Origin: Dissophora ornata
Taxonomy: Eukaryota; Mortierellomycota; Mortierellomycetes; Mortierellales; Mortierellaceae
Direction: 5' to 3'
DNA: 23,751 bases
Assembly: GCA_025201705.1 (NCBI GenBank)
Contig: MU617096.1
Coordinates: 1-23,751, forward strand
The stretch's first letter is position 1, and each line of letters begins with the position of its first letter. A program made the position numbers and the translations under genes. Below, in pieces: positions 9,392 through 20,754 of this stretch. The notes under the pieces were generated by a model, which saw only the letters and a list, made by a program, of their open reading frames with translations, was not told the origin of the DNA and ran no database searches.

Positions 9392-10699
9392 ATGTCGACA
9401 ACCACCGCCCGCAAATGGAACTTTGGCGCCGGCCCCGCCATGATCCCCCGTCCTGTGCTCGAACGCGCCCAGGCTGAATTCCTCGACTACGACTCCACAG
9501 GTGTCTCGCTCATGGAGCTCTCCCACCGCTCAGAGACCTATGAGAACCTCAACAACAAGGCCCAGCAGCAGCTCCGCCAATTGCTCAACATCCCCGCCAA
9601 CTACAAGATCACCTTCATGCAGGGAGGCGGCCATACCCAGTTCGCCGCCGTTGTCTACAACCTTCTGGCCTGGAGACACCACCAAAACAAGAGCGCCAAT
9701 GCAGGATCTGGCAATTGGAGAGATATCCCTGTCGACTACATCGTCACTGGATCGTGGTCCGCCAAGGCTGCAGAGGAGGCCAAGCGGCTGGGCGCTAACG
9801 TTCGCGTGGTCTGTGACGCCAAAAAGGCCCTGGGCGGATACAAGGGCGTCCCAGACGAGTCGACCTGGAAGACCTCAGACCCCAACGGAGAGCTGCGTAC
9901 GGCTGATCGTCAGGCTGGTGAGACCCCTGCGTACATGTATTACTGCGACAACGAGACCGTCAATGGTGTCGAGTTCCCGTTTGTGCCGTCGAAGCACGAT
10001 CCCTCCGTGCCTCTCGTCTGCGATATGTCGTCCAACATTCTTTCGCGCCCCGTGGATGTGTCAAAGTTCGGAGTCATCTATGCCGGTGCCCAAAAGAACA
10101 TCGGCCCTGCTGGTGTCTCGGTCGTGATTGTGCGCGAGGATCTGTTGCAGACTAGCGAATTAGCTGATGGACTGCTCCCCGTACCATTGATGTTGGATTA
10201 CAAGACGATGACCAAGAACAACTCGCTGTACAACACCCCACCCATGTTTGCAATCTACATGTCGTCATTGGTTTTTGACTGGCTGCTCGATCCAGCCGCA
10301 CAGCGCGTTCAGGACGGCGAACAGTACCATGAAAAGGATCTGGTTGGCGTCGAGGCTGCGTTTGCCAGGAATGAGAGAAAGGCAGCCAAGCTTTACAAGG
10401 CGCTGGAGGAATCGAGATTCTGCAGGATTGTTGTGACAGACAAGGAGGCAAGATCCAAGATGAATGTGCCCTTCAGGATATCCGCGGCCAGCAAGGGTGA
10501 TCCTACCGCAGTTGCGAACAAAGCTGAGGACGAGGCCATGGAGACGGCATTTGTGGCCCAGGCTGAGGCCAAGGGTTTATTGCAGTTGGCTGGTCATCGC
10601 TCTGTTGGCGGTATCAGAGCCTCGATCTATAATGCCATGCCCGAGGAAGGTGTCGATGTTCTGATTGCGTTCCTGAAGGAGTTTGAGCAGCAATATTAA
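9392..10699 (+). CDS. SER1: Phosphoserine aminotransferase
   Basis: 435 aa, single exon. It is a PLP enzyme that converts 3-phosphohydroxypyruvate and glutamate to phosphoserine and 2-oxoglutarate, the second step of serine synthesis from glycolysis. Seen: the N-terminal WNFGAGPAMIP; STGVSLMELSHRS at 35-47; MQGGGHTQFAAV at 76-87; DMSSNILSRP at 211-220; and AGAQKNIGPAG at 231-241, in which K235 is the expected Schiff-base lysine. It ends with GHRSVGGIRASIYNAMP, the family's C-terminal signature. It is longer than yeast Ser1 (395 aa), chiefly through loops near 97-112 and 155-205. The ATG at 9392 follows a CACA context and directly precedes the conserved start. It is convergent with the flippase gene, whose stop lies about 180 nt away. 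It is one of two intronless stretches of coding DNA above 1 kb here without low-complexity extension, as expected for a compact enzyme. Confidence 0.97.
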   Translation: MSTTTARKWNFGAGPAMIPRPVLERAQAEFLDYDSTGVSLMELSHRSETYENLNNKAQQQLRQLLNIPANYKITFMQGGGHTQFAAVVYNLLAWRHHQNKSANAGSGNWRDIPVDYIVTGSWSAKAAEEAKRLGANVRVVCDAKKALGGYKGVPDESTWKTSDPNGELRTADRQAGETPAYMYYCDNETVNGVEFPFVPSKHDPSVPLVCDMSSNILSRPVDVSKFGVIYAGAQKNIGPAGVSVVIVREDLLQTSELADGLLPVPLMLDYKTMTKNNSLYNTPPMFAIYMSSLVFDWLLDPAAQRVQDGEQYHEKDLVGVEAAFARNERKAAKLYKALEESRFCRIVVTDKEARSKMNVPFRISAASKGDPTAVANKAEDEAMETAFVAQAEAKGLLQLAGHRSVGGIRASIYNAMPEEGVDVLIAFLKEFEQQY

Positions 10700-10880
10700 A
10701 AGACAGACAGACTCAAGATCGACTGCAGTTTGTTTTTACATAAAGTACACAGCATTTATTTTTTTTTAAAGAAAAGAAAAGAACGAATACAGGAACGGTA
10801 TACAAATACAGGGATTAAGTGAACGCGGGGGATGTGTGTGTGCATGGTGTGTGCATGGTGTGTGCGTGTGTGCATTCTTT
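10700..10880. repeat. Short convergent gap with GTGTGTGCATGG repeat
   Basis: The 181-nt gap between the SERC and flippase stop codons. It contains an A/T-rich poly(A) region after SERC (about 10738-10785) and, at 10832-10875, a GT-rich tandem of about 12-nt units (GTGTGTGCATGG). The repeat falls in the 3'UTR of one or both mRNAs, which probably overlap. Confidence 0.65.
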
Positions 10881-13800
10881 CTAGGCTTTCAGCTCTCTTG
10901 TTCCAAAACCGCCCTCCTCTCTCTTGGCCTCCTCTTCCACATCGGGATCCTCTTCTTCCTCCTCATCGCTCTCCTGACTGTATTCCTCTTCTCCACGTTG
11001 ACTGCGACGACTCAAACGGGTACCCATCTCCATCATCGTCTCCTGGTCCTCCAAGTCATCCCGAACATTCTTGCCGTTCTTGTCCTTGGACGATCCTGCC
11101 GCCATCGCCGCCTGTTGCTTCACCTTCATCTTTGCCAGCCTTTGATCCTCTTGGATGATCTGAGCGTCCGAGGGCATATACTGTCTTCTGTAGAACGCGA
11201 TCGTGTAGTCCGGCAACAAGCATCCAATAGGAATCACGAGCAATCCCAGATAGTAAAATGGCATGCTGTGCAGTGCTGCAAAGACACCGCTCTCCAGCAA
11301 ACCAACGACTTCTAGTCCGATAAAGACGACCATGTAGCCGGCCATACTGATGCCGAGCGCCAAAAAGATGGGGAGGGTCCAGTTAGAGATCATCATGAGC
11401 ATCTTGAGTGTCACGGTGATCAGAACCAGAGACCCTGCGTAGAAACTGAGCATCGATGTGTCCAAAGCGATAGAGTCGCCGTTGACTATTCCGTGCGTCA
11501 CGGATGCATAGATGCTTCCAAACAGGGCTATGAAAATTGAGAAAAGAAAAAAAAAATGCTTATTAGTTCAGCGTCTTTCGCAAGAGAGGGGAGGGGAGAA
11601 AAGAGGCCGATCCTAAGAAATATCGATCCTTACCTCCCGAGTGCCAGAACGAGGCAATGCCCCAGCCAGCCATGGTCAGCGTGTTCCAATACAGTCCATC
11701 CTTGACAGCCTTGTACAGCTTGGGATACTTTCCGATACTCTCCTCCTCCACATCCTTCTCGAAACAGGCGGTTGCGATGGGGAGCAACGCCGTGAAGACC
11801 ATATTCCAGAGCGTCAAAAAGTTGTCATCATAAAGCGCACCGCCAGACCAAGCGTTCATGAACCCGAACCAGAACTGGACCGTGATCAGACAAATTGACT
11901 TGTAGAACGAGAAGAAGATGATCTTGCTCATGCGCAGATACGAGTATCGGCCGTGGATCGTCAACAGTCGCTTCAGATTCTTGAACTGCTTGAAACTGAA
12001 ATCGGAAGAGCGGGCTGCCTGAGCACCCTCCATTCCCTCAATACCAACTCCGACATGGGCTGCTTGGATCATGGAGATATCATTGGCACCATCTCCGATT
12101 GCCAAAGTGACCTTGTGCAACTTTTTGCGCACCAGCTTGACCACAAGCGCCTTCTGGAGTGGCGTTACGCGACAGCAAATGACCTAAGGAGATGTATATA
12201 GGAATAACAACATGCATTAGTAAACTAGGAGTAGAATGCTTGCTTACAATCATACACACACGACACGAAATAGCCTTACCGAGTGACAGTTCGTTCCAAT
12301 ACGAAGGAACATCTCCTCAAAGATCTCATTGCCGAGTACAAACGCCAGACTCTCGCCATTGACGACCAAAGCATACCGGTCCTTCTCTGGTGAGTCCATG
12401 CCAGGCTTTGCGGATGAATGCTGCTGATATTCTTGCCAGTACCGCTCCTCGTCCCGCTCACGCTCCTTGATCTTTTCAATAAAGTACTCCAGCACCAATC
12501 TGCAGTCGCGCTCGACCTTGACATTGAGCACCAGAATCTTCATCGCGGGCGAGATCAGCCGTGAGGAGATACCGATATTGATGGCAGTTTCCTGCTTGTC
12601 ACCTGTTAGAAGCCAGATCTTGATGTCGGCATCCATGAGATACTCTATCGTCTCGGGCACCTGATCTTGAAGTCGGTCCTCGATCGCAGTGCATCCCAGC
12701 AATCGCAAACGTCCCTCGATCGTTTCGCAGGCAACACGGATCAACTCTTCTCGATCTTCGGTTCCATCCTCACCATCGCCGATATGACACTCGGCCTTGG
12801 AGTACTTTTCGTCAAAGATGCGGTATTCCTCTGGACTGAGCGGTCTCCACGCCAGCATCAGCGTACGCAATCCAGCGATCGAGAATCGACGGACTGTAGA
12901 GTCCAGCTGACGCATCTGCAGAGGGTCGTTCTCCACACTGTCGGACCGAGCCAAGATGACATTGTCGGCTCCCTTGCAGAACAACTGGATCCCCTGAGGC
13001 GTATCAATGATGACGGACATGCATTTCCTATCCGACGTGAATTCGAGTACCTTGAGGACCCTGTAGGTCTCTGTGATCAACCCAAAGATCTCGACCGTGA
13101 CAGAATCCTTTGTCTTGGCCTTCAACACAACACCATTGTCTCTCAGGGCCTCCAGCAATGCAGACTCGTCCGGCGATTGGGCTTCGTAGAGGAGCTCGCC
13201 CGTCTTGGAATCCTCGCAGGGCAGAACTGCATGACAGACTGCAATGTTTCGGCAAAAGGCCATCAACAGGTCGTATTCTTCATCGCTGATCGACGGATCC
13301 CGCATCCGCTGACCCAGACTGCCCGGCTGTTGGAGTTCATGGAACGTCCGACCGCCAATGTGCCATTTCGAGAGCTTCATGACGTTCCTGGTCAGGGTTC
13401 CGGTCTTGTCCGAAAAGATGTATTCGACTGCACCCAGATCTTCATTCAAGTTCGAGTTGCGCACATGCATCCTTGTCCAGTTCTTTGGTGCCTTTTTCTT
13501 CTTTTTAAAGAATGGAAGTCGGTTTTGAGCATTCTTCCAGAATTTGTTGGATGATTTCTTGGTGCTCAAAGACTGCTGCAGTGTCGAATTCTGAGTCGAT
13601 TCAGAGGTCAACTTGACTAGGCTTCGTTTCTTTTCATCTCGCAAAGTACCGTCATCAGTGTTGTCATCGCCGTTGTTGTTGTCGCCGTTGTTTTCGTCAG
13701 TGCCAGTGGCATCAATTCCTTGTTCAAACGCAATCTCCTCCAGCTCTGCTTGACTGAGTGGACCTTCGTTATAGCTCCTCATCTCCTCGTCCCAGATCAT

Positions 13801-16800
13801 CCACAGCGCTTGCACAACACGACACATCTCCACGGAGATAAAGACCGAAATTGGGATCACGAACGTATAGACGACATAAAAGTTCATCAGCTGACCCACG
13901 AAAATGCGGGCGTCGCTCGACGATGACACAAACTCGGGACCTTCTTCTGTGGTGTACCAAGCCGTGGGGGCCCTCAAAGTCTCAGAGTATTCGCCAACAT
14001 AGGCGAAGCACATGGAGCAGACGAGCAAAACGGCGTTAAAGATAAAGATGGCGATGATCATACGGTTGAGTTTGGTTTCCATGGTCGAGAACTTGAGACC
14101 TGTGTTCTTGAGGTTGCGCATCATCTTGGTGTCGACGCCTGCGTAGAGGACTACACCGTAGACCCACTCGGTGTTCTTGAGCCAGGATCCTCTGAGCGCA
14201 ACATTCGTCATGGTCACAGGTGCAACTTCGTCCGATTTGGGGCGACCGCCTCCTCCTAATGCTCCTAATGCTCCTAATGCTCCTGAACTTTGTCCTCCAA
14301 GGAGGTTGTTGGAGCTCACATCTCTCGCAATATCCCTAGAGAGCCTTCCTGACTTTTCATTAAAAGCGTGATTTTGATGCTGTTGCTGCTGTTGGTCCTG
14401 CAGAGTCTCAACACTAATCGCCGCACCATTGTACCGCAGCTTAATCCTTCCGTCCAATCTCGCCAGTCGTTCATTAGGCATCTCTGTCGTGATTTTTCCA
14501 GTCAAAAGAGAGATCTGATCGAGGCGTGTAAAGTCTGAAGTCAAGGACAGGGCACATTTGCGTTTGAGGTTCGTTTCACCATCGAGTTCCGAGGTCTCGA
14601 CAAAGCAGGCACCTTCGTCCATGGACGAGGCAAAGAGGACGACATCTGCGGGGATCTTGTCGTTCTTGCAGATCTTGAGGACGTCGCCGGGGCGGATGTC
14701 TTTGCTCTTGATGGGGATGAGTGTTCCTTGTCTGACGAGCGTGCATTCAAGACTGTTGGAGCGTCTGTCTTGTTGGTGCCGGCGCTATTTTTTTTTTCAT
14801 TAGTATTAGTATTAGTATTAGTATCTAGACTAGATAAAAATAGCGTACATGAATTCATGTATAACAAACACATTTTGTATAAAAGCGACTGTTTCGTTAG
14901 GTTTTCTTACATAGTCCTCTAGCGCATCCTTGATGGCAGTGATGGTGAGCACGAGTGTCAAGGGCATGATCTCAGTCACGGGAGAAAGCGATGGCTCAGC
15001 ACAAACAAAGATGGCAGCGCACAGGAAGTAGATATTGTAGAAGCGCTTGAACTGTTGTTCACCCAGTAAGAACAAAGGGCAACAAGGGAAAAAAGAAAAT
15101 GGTCAAGGCCCGGTGGTTACACAGGAACGAACAAAAACAATTACGCGTATTGGCGTCATGTAATCACGCGACCCGCAATTTGAGGGACACGTTGCAAACA
15201 TTGAGCAGCCGGGTGGAAAAACGAGATAGAGTAGGAGAGAGTGAGAGAGAGATAGAGAGAGTAATTGACATCTGGTTAGTTGTCGATCGAAAACCAGGAA
15301 TCATTCCGTACTTCGGTAAAAGGACAAACTCGGAAAATTTAAAACCAGTTTCCAGCGAACGGACAAGAACCCAAAAAAGAAAAAAAGAAAAAAGGGGACA
15401 ATTCCCACAGAGCAGCGCATAATCAATTTTCCCGATATCGGGCACTCACAAAAAAAAAAACTATTCTTGGTGGATAAGAAGAGCAAGAGAGAAAAAAAAA
15501 ATAGTGATACTAATAATAATAATAATAATAACAGGGAACTTTACCTGGAATAACAGGTTGACCGGCAAAAATGTCGCTGGCGTGTATTTTGTCGTCTTGA
15601 TGTTGTTGGTCGGGTACTTGTATCGAGGTCTTCTCGTCCTCGGGTCCAGGTCCCGTCCTGGGAACCCTGCCCTCAACACCTTGCGTACGCGTCCCCAGGC
15701 TGTGTGATCAGCCCGCATCGCCTCCTCTTGCGCCGGGTCTGGAGGCACATTGAACTCCACCTCATAAAACTCTTGTCTCGAGTCCTCCTCATCACCATTA
15801 CCCTCGCCAAGGATCCGAGTCGGGTCAAACGACCGCAGACTTGGCGCTATACTAGATCCGCCGAAAAAATTCGAGAAGCGGTAGTCGAAAAACGATGATC
15901 GAATACCCGATTCTCCGTTGGGGAGATTGGTGTTGCTCTGCATTGGGTTGTTGATCCCAAGCACCCCTGATGATCCTGCATAAGAAGCTTCGCCGGGTTG
16001 GGGGTTCAGTTGATGCACAGAAGTTGGGCGTGAAGGTGGGGTGAAGGCTCGGGAAGAGAATGGGAGTCGGAATCGGGCAGCAAGTGTCGCAGGTGGGGGC
16101 GCGTTTGTGTCGAGAGCGGAGGATGAAGCAGGGAGTGGAGGGATCGGTGTCCCTGATCGCGTGGATGAACCAGATGCAGTAGGTGGGACGGGTCCTGCGC
16201 CCATGCCTAGGGAGGCGACTCCAAGATAATCCGCTGCACCCGCAAGATTAGCTTTGAGGTATTCGCTCATGGTCAATTCGTTGGGGTTGCCACCGTTACT
16301 ATTACCGTTGCTGCTGCTACTGCTGTTGGCCGCAGCTGTGTTGCCATTGCTGTTTGTCTGTTCTGAAGATTCAGCGGGTATTCCTGGATCTGCAGCTGCA
16401 GCATCGTTCTCCTGCTGCTGTTGTAATTCCAGCTGCTCGGCGGCCTCTGCTGCAGCTGCAGCCTCAGAGATGTCGGGAATGATGAGGTTGAGGATCTGGT
16501 AGGTCGAGATAATCTTTTCTTCTTCCTCATCGTGGTGTTCCGTGTCTCGGCCTTTCCCCCCTCTTCTTCCTCCACGGGCCTCCTCATCTGCATCCTCATC
16601 ATGGACCAAGATATCAGGGATCACAGGGTCCCAAGTCTCGGTGCTTTGAGGGGGTCCCTTGTCCAGTGTCAGGTTCAGTTGTGCCTGAATCAGATCTGCA
16701 TCTGCTCCACCACTCCGCAGACCCGCCTCAAACGAACTGTTTGAGAGCGCGGGCGCCGCACTTCCGCTCCGAGGACGACGGACCGTGGATGTATTTGACC

Positions 16801-17422
16801 CCGGCGCTGATGAGGAAGATGCGTTGTTGCTGTTGCTGCTGTTGGTTGAGGAAGGGGTAGTGCTGGGCGAGAGCGAGGGAGAGGGTGGCGCCAACAGGGA
16901 TAGGTTAGGTGGTCGAGGTGATGTGATGGATCCGCTTCTGGATCGGCCGCTCGAAGATGTGGGAGCAAAACTCGAGTGTGAGGTTACGTGGCGCAATCTA
17001 GAGGGCGTCGACACTATGGAGGAACCGCCTCTTGGCGCGATATAGTGCGGTGTTGGCGGTGAGGATGATAATAATGATGAGGAGACAGAGAGGTTGTTGG
17101 ATGAGGATGATGCAGCCGGCTGACCGTCAGGTAGAACTTCGAGACGGAGGGAAGACGACGGTGCCCTTGGGGAAAGGTGTGAAGACATGGGTAATGATCC
17201 GCTTCGAGGTCGCGTGAGGAGCGGATTTGAGGTGGAAGATTGTCCCTGATATGGAGTCGGGGAGGGGGAGGGGGAGGGGGACAATGACCCTGCAGAGGGA
17301 GAGGGGGAAGGTGCTAGTAAGGGTGAGGATTGAGGCAATCGTTGCTGCTGCTGCTCAGGCAACGTCAGGGAGGAGGCCGACGAGGAGGAGGAGAGGGCAG
17401 GGCTGCCGGGGGACGAAGGCAT
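10881..17422 (-). CDS. P4-type ATPase, phospholipid flippase, very large
   Basis: Complement join: 15545-17422, 14911-15051, 12280-14784, 11634-12183, 10881-11527; 1906 aa. P4-ATPases move phospholipids from the outer or lumenal to the cytosolic leaflet, usually with a CDC50-type subunit. Seen: TTKYTPATFLP then NIYFL at the first membrane hairpin; the A-domain DGET (about 741-744); IPIS in TM4 (about 984); SDKTGTLT with phospho-acceptor Asp near 1132; KGADNVI; LTGDKQETAINIG; GDGANDISMI (about 1538-1547); and a C-terminal hydrophobic block of several TM segments. Introns of 493, 126, 96 and 106 nt all keep frame, and each junction restores family sequence (e.g. EDY|RRHQQDR, CHS|VICCRVTP). Odd: a Ser/Pro-rich N-terminus of about 550 aa, a Gln/Gly insert in the A domain, a charged insert of about 100 aa just before the P domain, and an acidic tail. 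The size is beyond the usual 1200-1600 aa. Which class (Drs2, Dnf or other) I cannot say. Confidence 0.93.
14254..14283 (-). repeat. Nine-nt tandem coding Gly-Ala-Leu
   Basis: Three and a half copies of a 9-nt unit (plus strand CTAATGCTC) code GALGALGALG within the A-domain insert of the flippase. It is part of a disordered insertion, so the repeat is probably recent slippage. Confidence 0.8.
14785..14910 (-). other. Flippase intron with tandem branch-point-like TACTAA
   Basis: This 126-nt intron joins EDY to RRHQQDR. On the sense strand, 10-35 nt before the acceptor, the hexamer ACTAAT is repeated four times in tandem (plus-strand 14799-14824), each copy making a TACTAAT-type branch site, followed by an A run and TAG. 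Confidence 0.75.
17259..17280 (+). repeat. GGGGGA tandem, G-quadruplex-capable
   Basis: Four G runs (4, 5, 5 and 5 long) separated by single A bases on the plus strand, inside the flippase N-terminal exon. The coding (minus) strand is C-rich and codes SPSPSPSP, so the G-rich strand is the transcription template. Confidence 0.8.
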
Positions 17423-19310
17423 TGTGTGCGGTGTCTATGACGATTGCGGGAGCGAAATATAGAGTGGCACAGGCACACACACTGAAAGGTCTTTTTGGCC
17501 CCAACGAGAGAGGGAACTGAGACAGCGAAACGGCCAAATAGAAAAAAAAGGACGTGATCAGGGATGGGTGTCGGCGACGAGCAAGATGGGGGAGAGATGA
17601 ATGAGAATGGTGCAGCAATGAGATGGCACGATTGGAATGGAAGGAAACGACAAGGGCTTGGCGATGAGAGGTAGACGAAGTGAGAAGACAGGAGAGGTGC
17701 GGTGTGGAAGTGAGCGGTGGGGGATGATATAAAAAAAAAGAAAGTTTAGTGAGGAGGAGAGGGTTGATGGGTGTAATGAACGAAGGGCAGAGCACAGAAC
17801 ACCCGTGGAGACAGCAGGTCTGTTGTGTGCCCATGTTGCTCAGTCTCCGCAAGACCGACGGACAGGACAGACCAACAGAAAAAAAAAAGCCAGGGGCAAC
17901 GCATTTTACGTTTATCGCGGATTGCCTTCATTCGCCCAAACAGCGAGGCCACAAACAGACGAATCAAATCAGAAAAGAGAACAGCCCAAAGGCGTCCTAA
18001 GACAACGCACTAACACACTCTCACTGTGCTTGTCTGTGCGAACCTTGGCGGCTGCCTGCAACTCTGAGTGCGAGCGTTATCGGGGTACCTTTTCGGTCTC
18101 GTCTCATACTTGTTCCACCGCTCCGCTGCTGCTGCTGCTGCTGCTGCAACAAGCTAGCGTGCTTGCACATTCGCGGTGTACTCGCACGCAGTAGACGCGT
18201 ACATGATCGACCCCATTCTCAGTACTCGTTAGAAAAAGTGAGGCAGACAGGTGATGACACCAGGACGATCATGCCCCACTGCTTGCTTTTCTGTACACAG
18301 CAAGGTTTACAGTTTTTATTATAAAATTTGGATTCAAATAGCGGCTCTGGTTTGAATTGCGTTGGGTTCCGCGGTTGTCGCTATTTCTCAGGAACAGCTT
18401 CGCCAAAAGAGGCTACGCAACCGTGGCCGTGAACCTTGTCTACGGAGCGGATAAATGGAGAACCGACGAAAAACGCGGCTCTATCCATCGGGCGTCATGG
18501 ATCTAAAAGAGTCTAGGTAGTCTACGTCGGCTGGACTTGTTTATTCTATTTTCTCCTCCGTTGTAAACACGTAAAAAAAAAAGGGTCAAGCCCTTTATTC
18601 ACCATGTCGCACGTAGATCAATGCAACATGGTCCCTGTTGATGAAGGAACGGGAAGTGAATGGGCGAGTGCGCGCATGGTCTGACCGGGCGGCAGCGGGT
18701 CAGATCATCGATCACAGACTCCTTGCTAAAAAAAAAAAAAGGAGAAAACCGAGTTTCTTTCCTTCTCTTGTAGGCTATGTTGCCATGGGAGAGGGATGTG
18801 GTCGATCATCTGTCGCCCATCCTTTTGTCAGTCTTTGGATGAGAATTCAAGAGGAGGACAAAACATCACTTTGCAGCAACACCTCGGTCACCAACTAGCA
18901 CCAAAGTTCCCGTGCCGGTGTCTACTACCGATAACCTACCCCTTGTAGCAACACATCGATGGGAATGATGTAGAGTTGTACACCCATGTACCGTGCGGTC
19001 TATATGCACCCTAGTCTATTCTCTCTAGACGCCACTCCCTTTGGCCATGATCCACGACCTATTGGTAACCCTTTCTCCAACATCTCCCTGCTGGTTTTTT
19101 GTGCGACATCCCATGCTGCACAGTGACATTTAAGCATTGTTTGGTACCTGACTGAAAAAAAGTCTCCGACGCGTATTGATGGCCCACGTTGGAGACGTCT
19201 CTGCAGCAGCGGGCGACCATAAATCACTTTAGCTTCTACCACGTTGTGATCAGTGTGTTTTTTTTACGTCAATCCCTTTAACTTCATCATCCTAACTCTA
19301 AAAAAAAAAC

Positions 19311-19377
<67 letters not shown>

Positions 19378-19684
19378 AACATATCACGCGTAGTGAACAT
19401 CGGCTATCACGTTCTCCTCGCCCCTAGCCAAAGAGACCATAGTGAAATGATGAAGAAAAGGAGGTCGGGGAAGCGAAACAGGCAGGGGGACTAAAAAACG
19501 ATTCTATTGTGGCCAATGCCCTTTTGAAAACATACGCTGGCGCCTGAACCATTCGCTTGCGTTGCATTACACGAGGTCATCTGGCAACCCTATCCCTTTC
19601 CCCTAGGCTAGTACTCTGACCTAGGCAAACATGCTACGCGTCGTTGTTATATCCTACGGATTTTATCAACAATAGTACTCTTTT
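17423..19684. other. Gene-poor stretch between the flippase and TMEM18
   Basis: About 2.26 kb. The part next to 17423 must hold the flippase promoter and leader. The part next to 19684 is the TMEM18 3' flank. Open frames (up to 129 codons at 17805-18194) show no family resemblance and are partly CTG-repeat derived (18124-18145). Seen: a TATAAA at 18320-18325, several A tracts, and the (ACATAC)n microsatellite. No tRNA, rRNA or transposon ends are recognisable. Confidence 0.55.
19309..19378. repeat. (ACATAC)n hexanucleotide microsatellite
   Basis: About eleven perfect tandem copies of ACATAC directly follow a 9-A tract. They lie about 300 nt beyond the TMEM18 stop codon, so possibly beyond its mRNA. 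The perfect copies suggest ongoing slippage. Confidence 0.95.
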
Positions 19685-20754
19685 TTATTTCTGCTTTTTA
19701 CGTTTGTTTTCTTGAAGTTGTGCCCTCTTAAACTTGACCAGTAGCTTAACCGTGTTTCTTAGCAGAAGCAGCTAAGACAGACAAAAAAAAAGGGGGAGGG
19801 GGTTCGTATTAAAGCGTTAGATGGTACCCAAGATCAAATGACAAAAGTGACGTCGCAACAAAAAGGACATTTACCACGGCGAGGATTGCGTTCACGAGAT
19901 GAGGGGCAGCCCAGACTAGGCTGGTAAAGACGCCATGCTGATCGAAATAGTTGTCGTCAGAAAACAGCTGCCAGTGTCGACTCCCAATGCCGTTGAGCGG
20001 CTCTGAAAGGGCAGCCAGGAGGACTTGAGAACATAAAAGTCGTTAAAACAGAGCGCGAAATATTATCCAGGGTAACCCATCACGTCGATTTCCATTTACA
20101 ATGGGGGAGCAGCAACTTACTGGTGCAAAAGAGCATGGCTGCCAGCCCGTTGGGTCTGTTACGGATGAGGATGATGACAATGAATATGGTCAGGTGCAGC
20201 GCCAGGATCATCTGAATCCATGTCTGCTGCCACTCCACCTACCACAACATAAAAATACCGCAAGGCAACACCACTTGTCAGCACAGGCAAGTCAGTGTAA
20301 CGGCCACATGGATGAGAACAGCCCAAAACGGGAACAATACCGCAGAGATAAATCCGGTCGAAGACGACTTGAAGTCGATCCATGCCGCTTGTACATGCTC
20401 CAGCGGCGTGGTTGGGCTGGTCTGCTGCTGGTTTGTACCCTTCTGGAGACCGTGCCAGAACTTTTCGAACGAGACCTCGTCCTTGAAGTGCCTAGTCTCG
20501 CCAGCGGTGCTGCTGCTATCTGTTGCCGGTCCTGATCCAGCGGATTGCGACGACGCTGACTGCGAAGAAGAGGAGGCTGCGTCTGCTGGGTCGTTGTCGT
20601 TGAAGAGAGAGTCAAAGAAGGTGGAGGAGAAGGGGTGGGTGAATTGGTAGAGCGTGTTCCAAAAGTCATCCCAGAACAGCGATGGGCCCTCGGGGCCACC
20701 GGGGACTGGCCCCTGCGTGTGTGTTGGGGCGTGTGCGTGCGATGGCGATGACAT
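19685..20754 (-). CDS. TMEM18-like membrane protein
   Basis: Complement join: 20341-20754, 20121-20238, 19875-20023, 19685-19771; 255 aa (human TMEM18 is 140). TMEM18 is a small multi-pass protein of the nuclear envelope with a basic C-terminus. Seen: AVEWQQTWIQMILALH, matching the family's first hydrophobic block; three hydrophobic segments; NGIGSRHWQLFS and NYFDQHGVFTSLVWAAPHLVNA, the most conserved part; and a basic end KFKRAQLQENKRKKQK. The first 135 aa are an unrelated Ser/Pro-rich extension with an acidic/aromatic patch. The exon 1 donor is chosen at 20340 (GCG|GTATTG): the frame requires a phase-0 donor, and this one gives FISA|VEW, continuing straight into the domain with a 102-nt intron. 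Exon 4 follows a TTAG acceptor. The start is the ATG giving MSSPSHAH; an in-frame ATG 75 nt further upstream is possible. Only 172 nt separate it from the Fanzor stop. Confidence 0.85.

Noticed and set aside
18124..18145. CTG triplet run as part of a coding gene
   Set aside because: The frame around it has no family similarity and short extent; treated as a microsatellite.
19309..19378. CRISPR-like array
   Set aside because: Direct hexamers without spacers; plain microsatellite.
20278..20340. Longer TMEM18 exon 1 ending at GTGCTG or GTTACA donors
   Set aside because: GTGCTG is in the wrong phase, and the extra residues would duplicate the first hydrophobic block. The donor at 20340 joins directly to the family domain.
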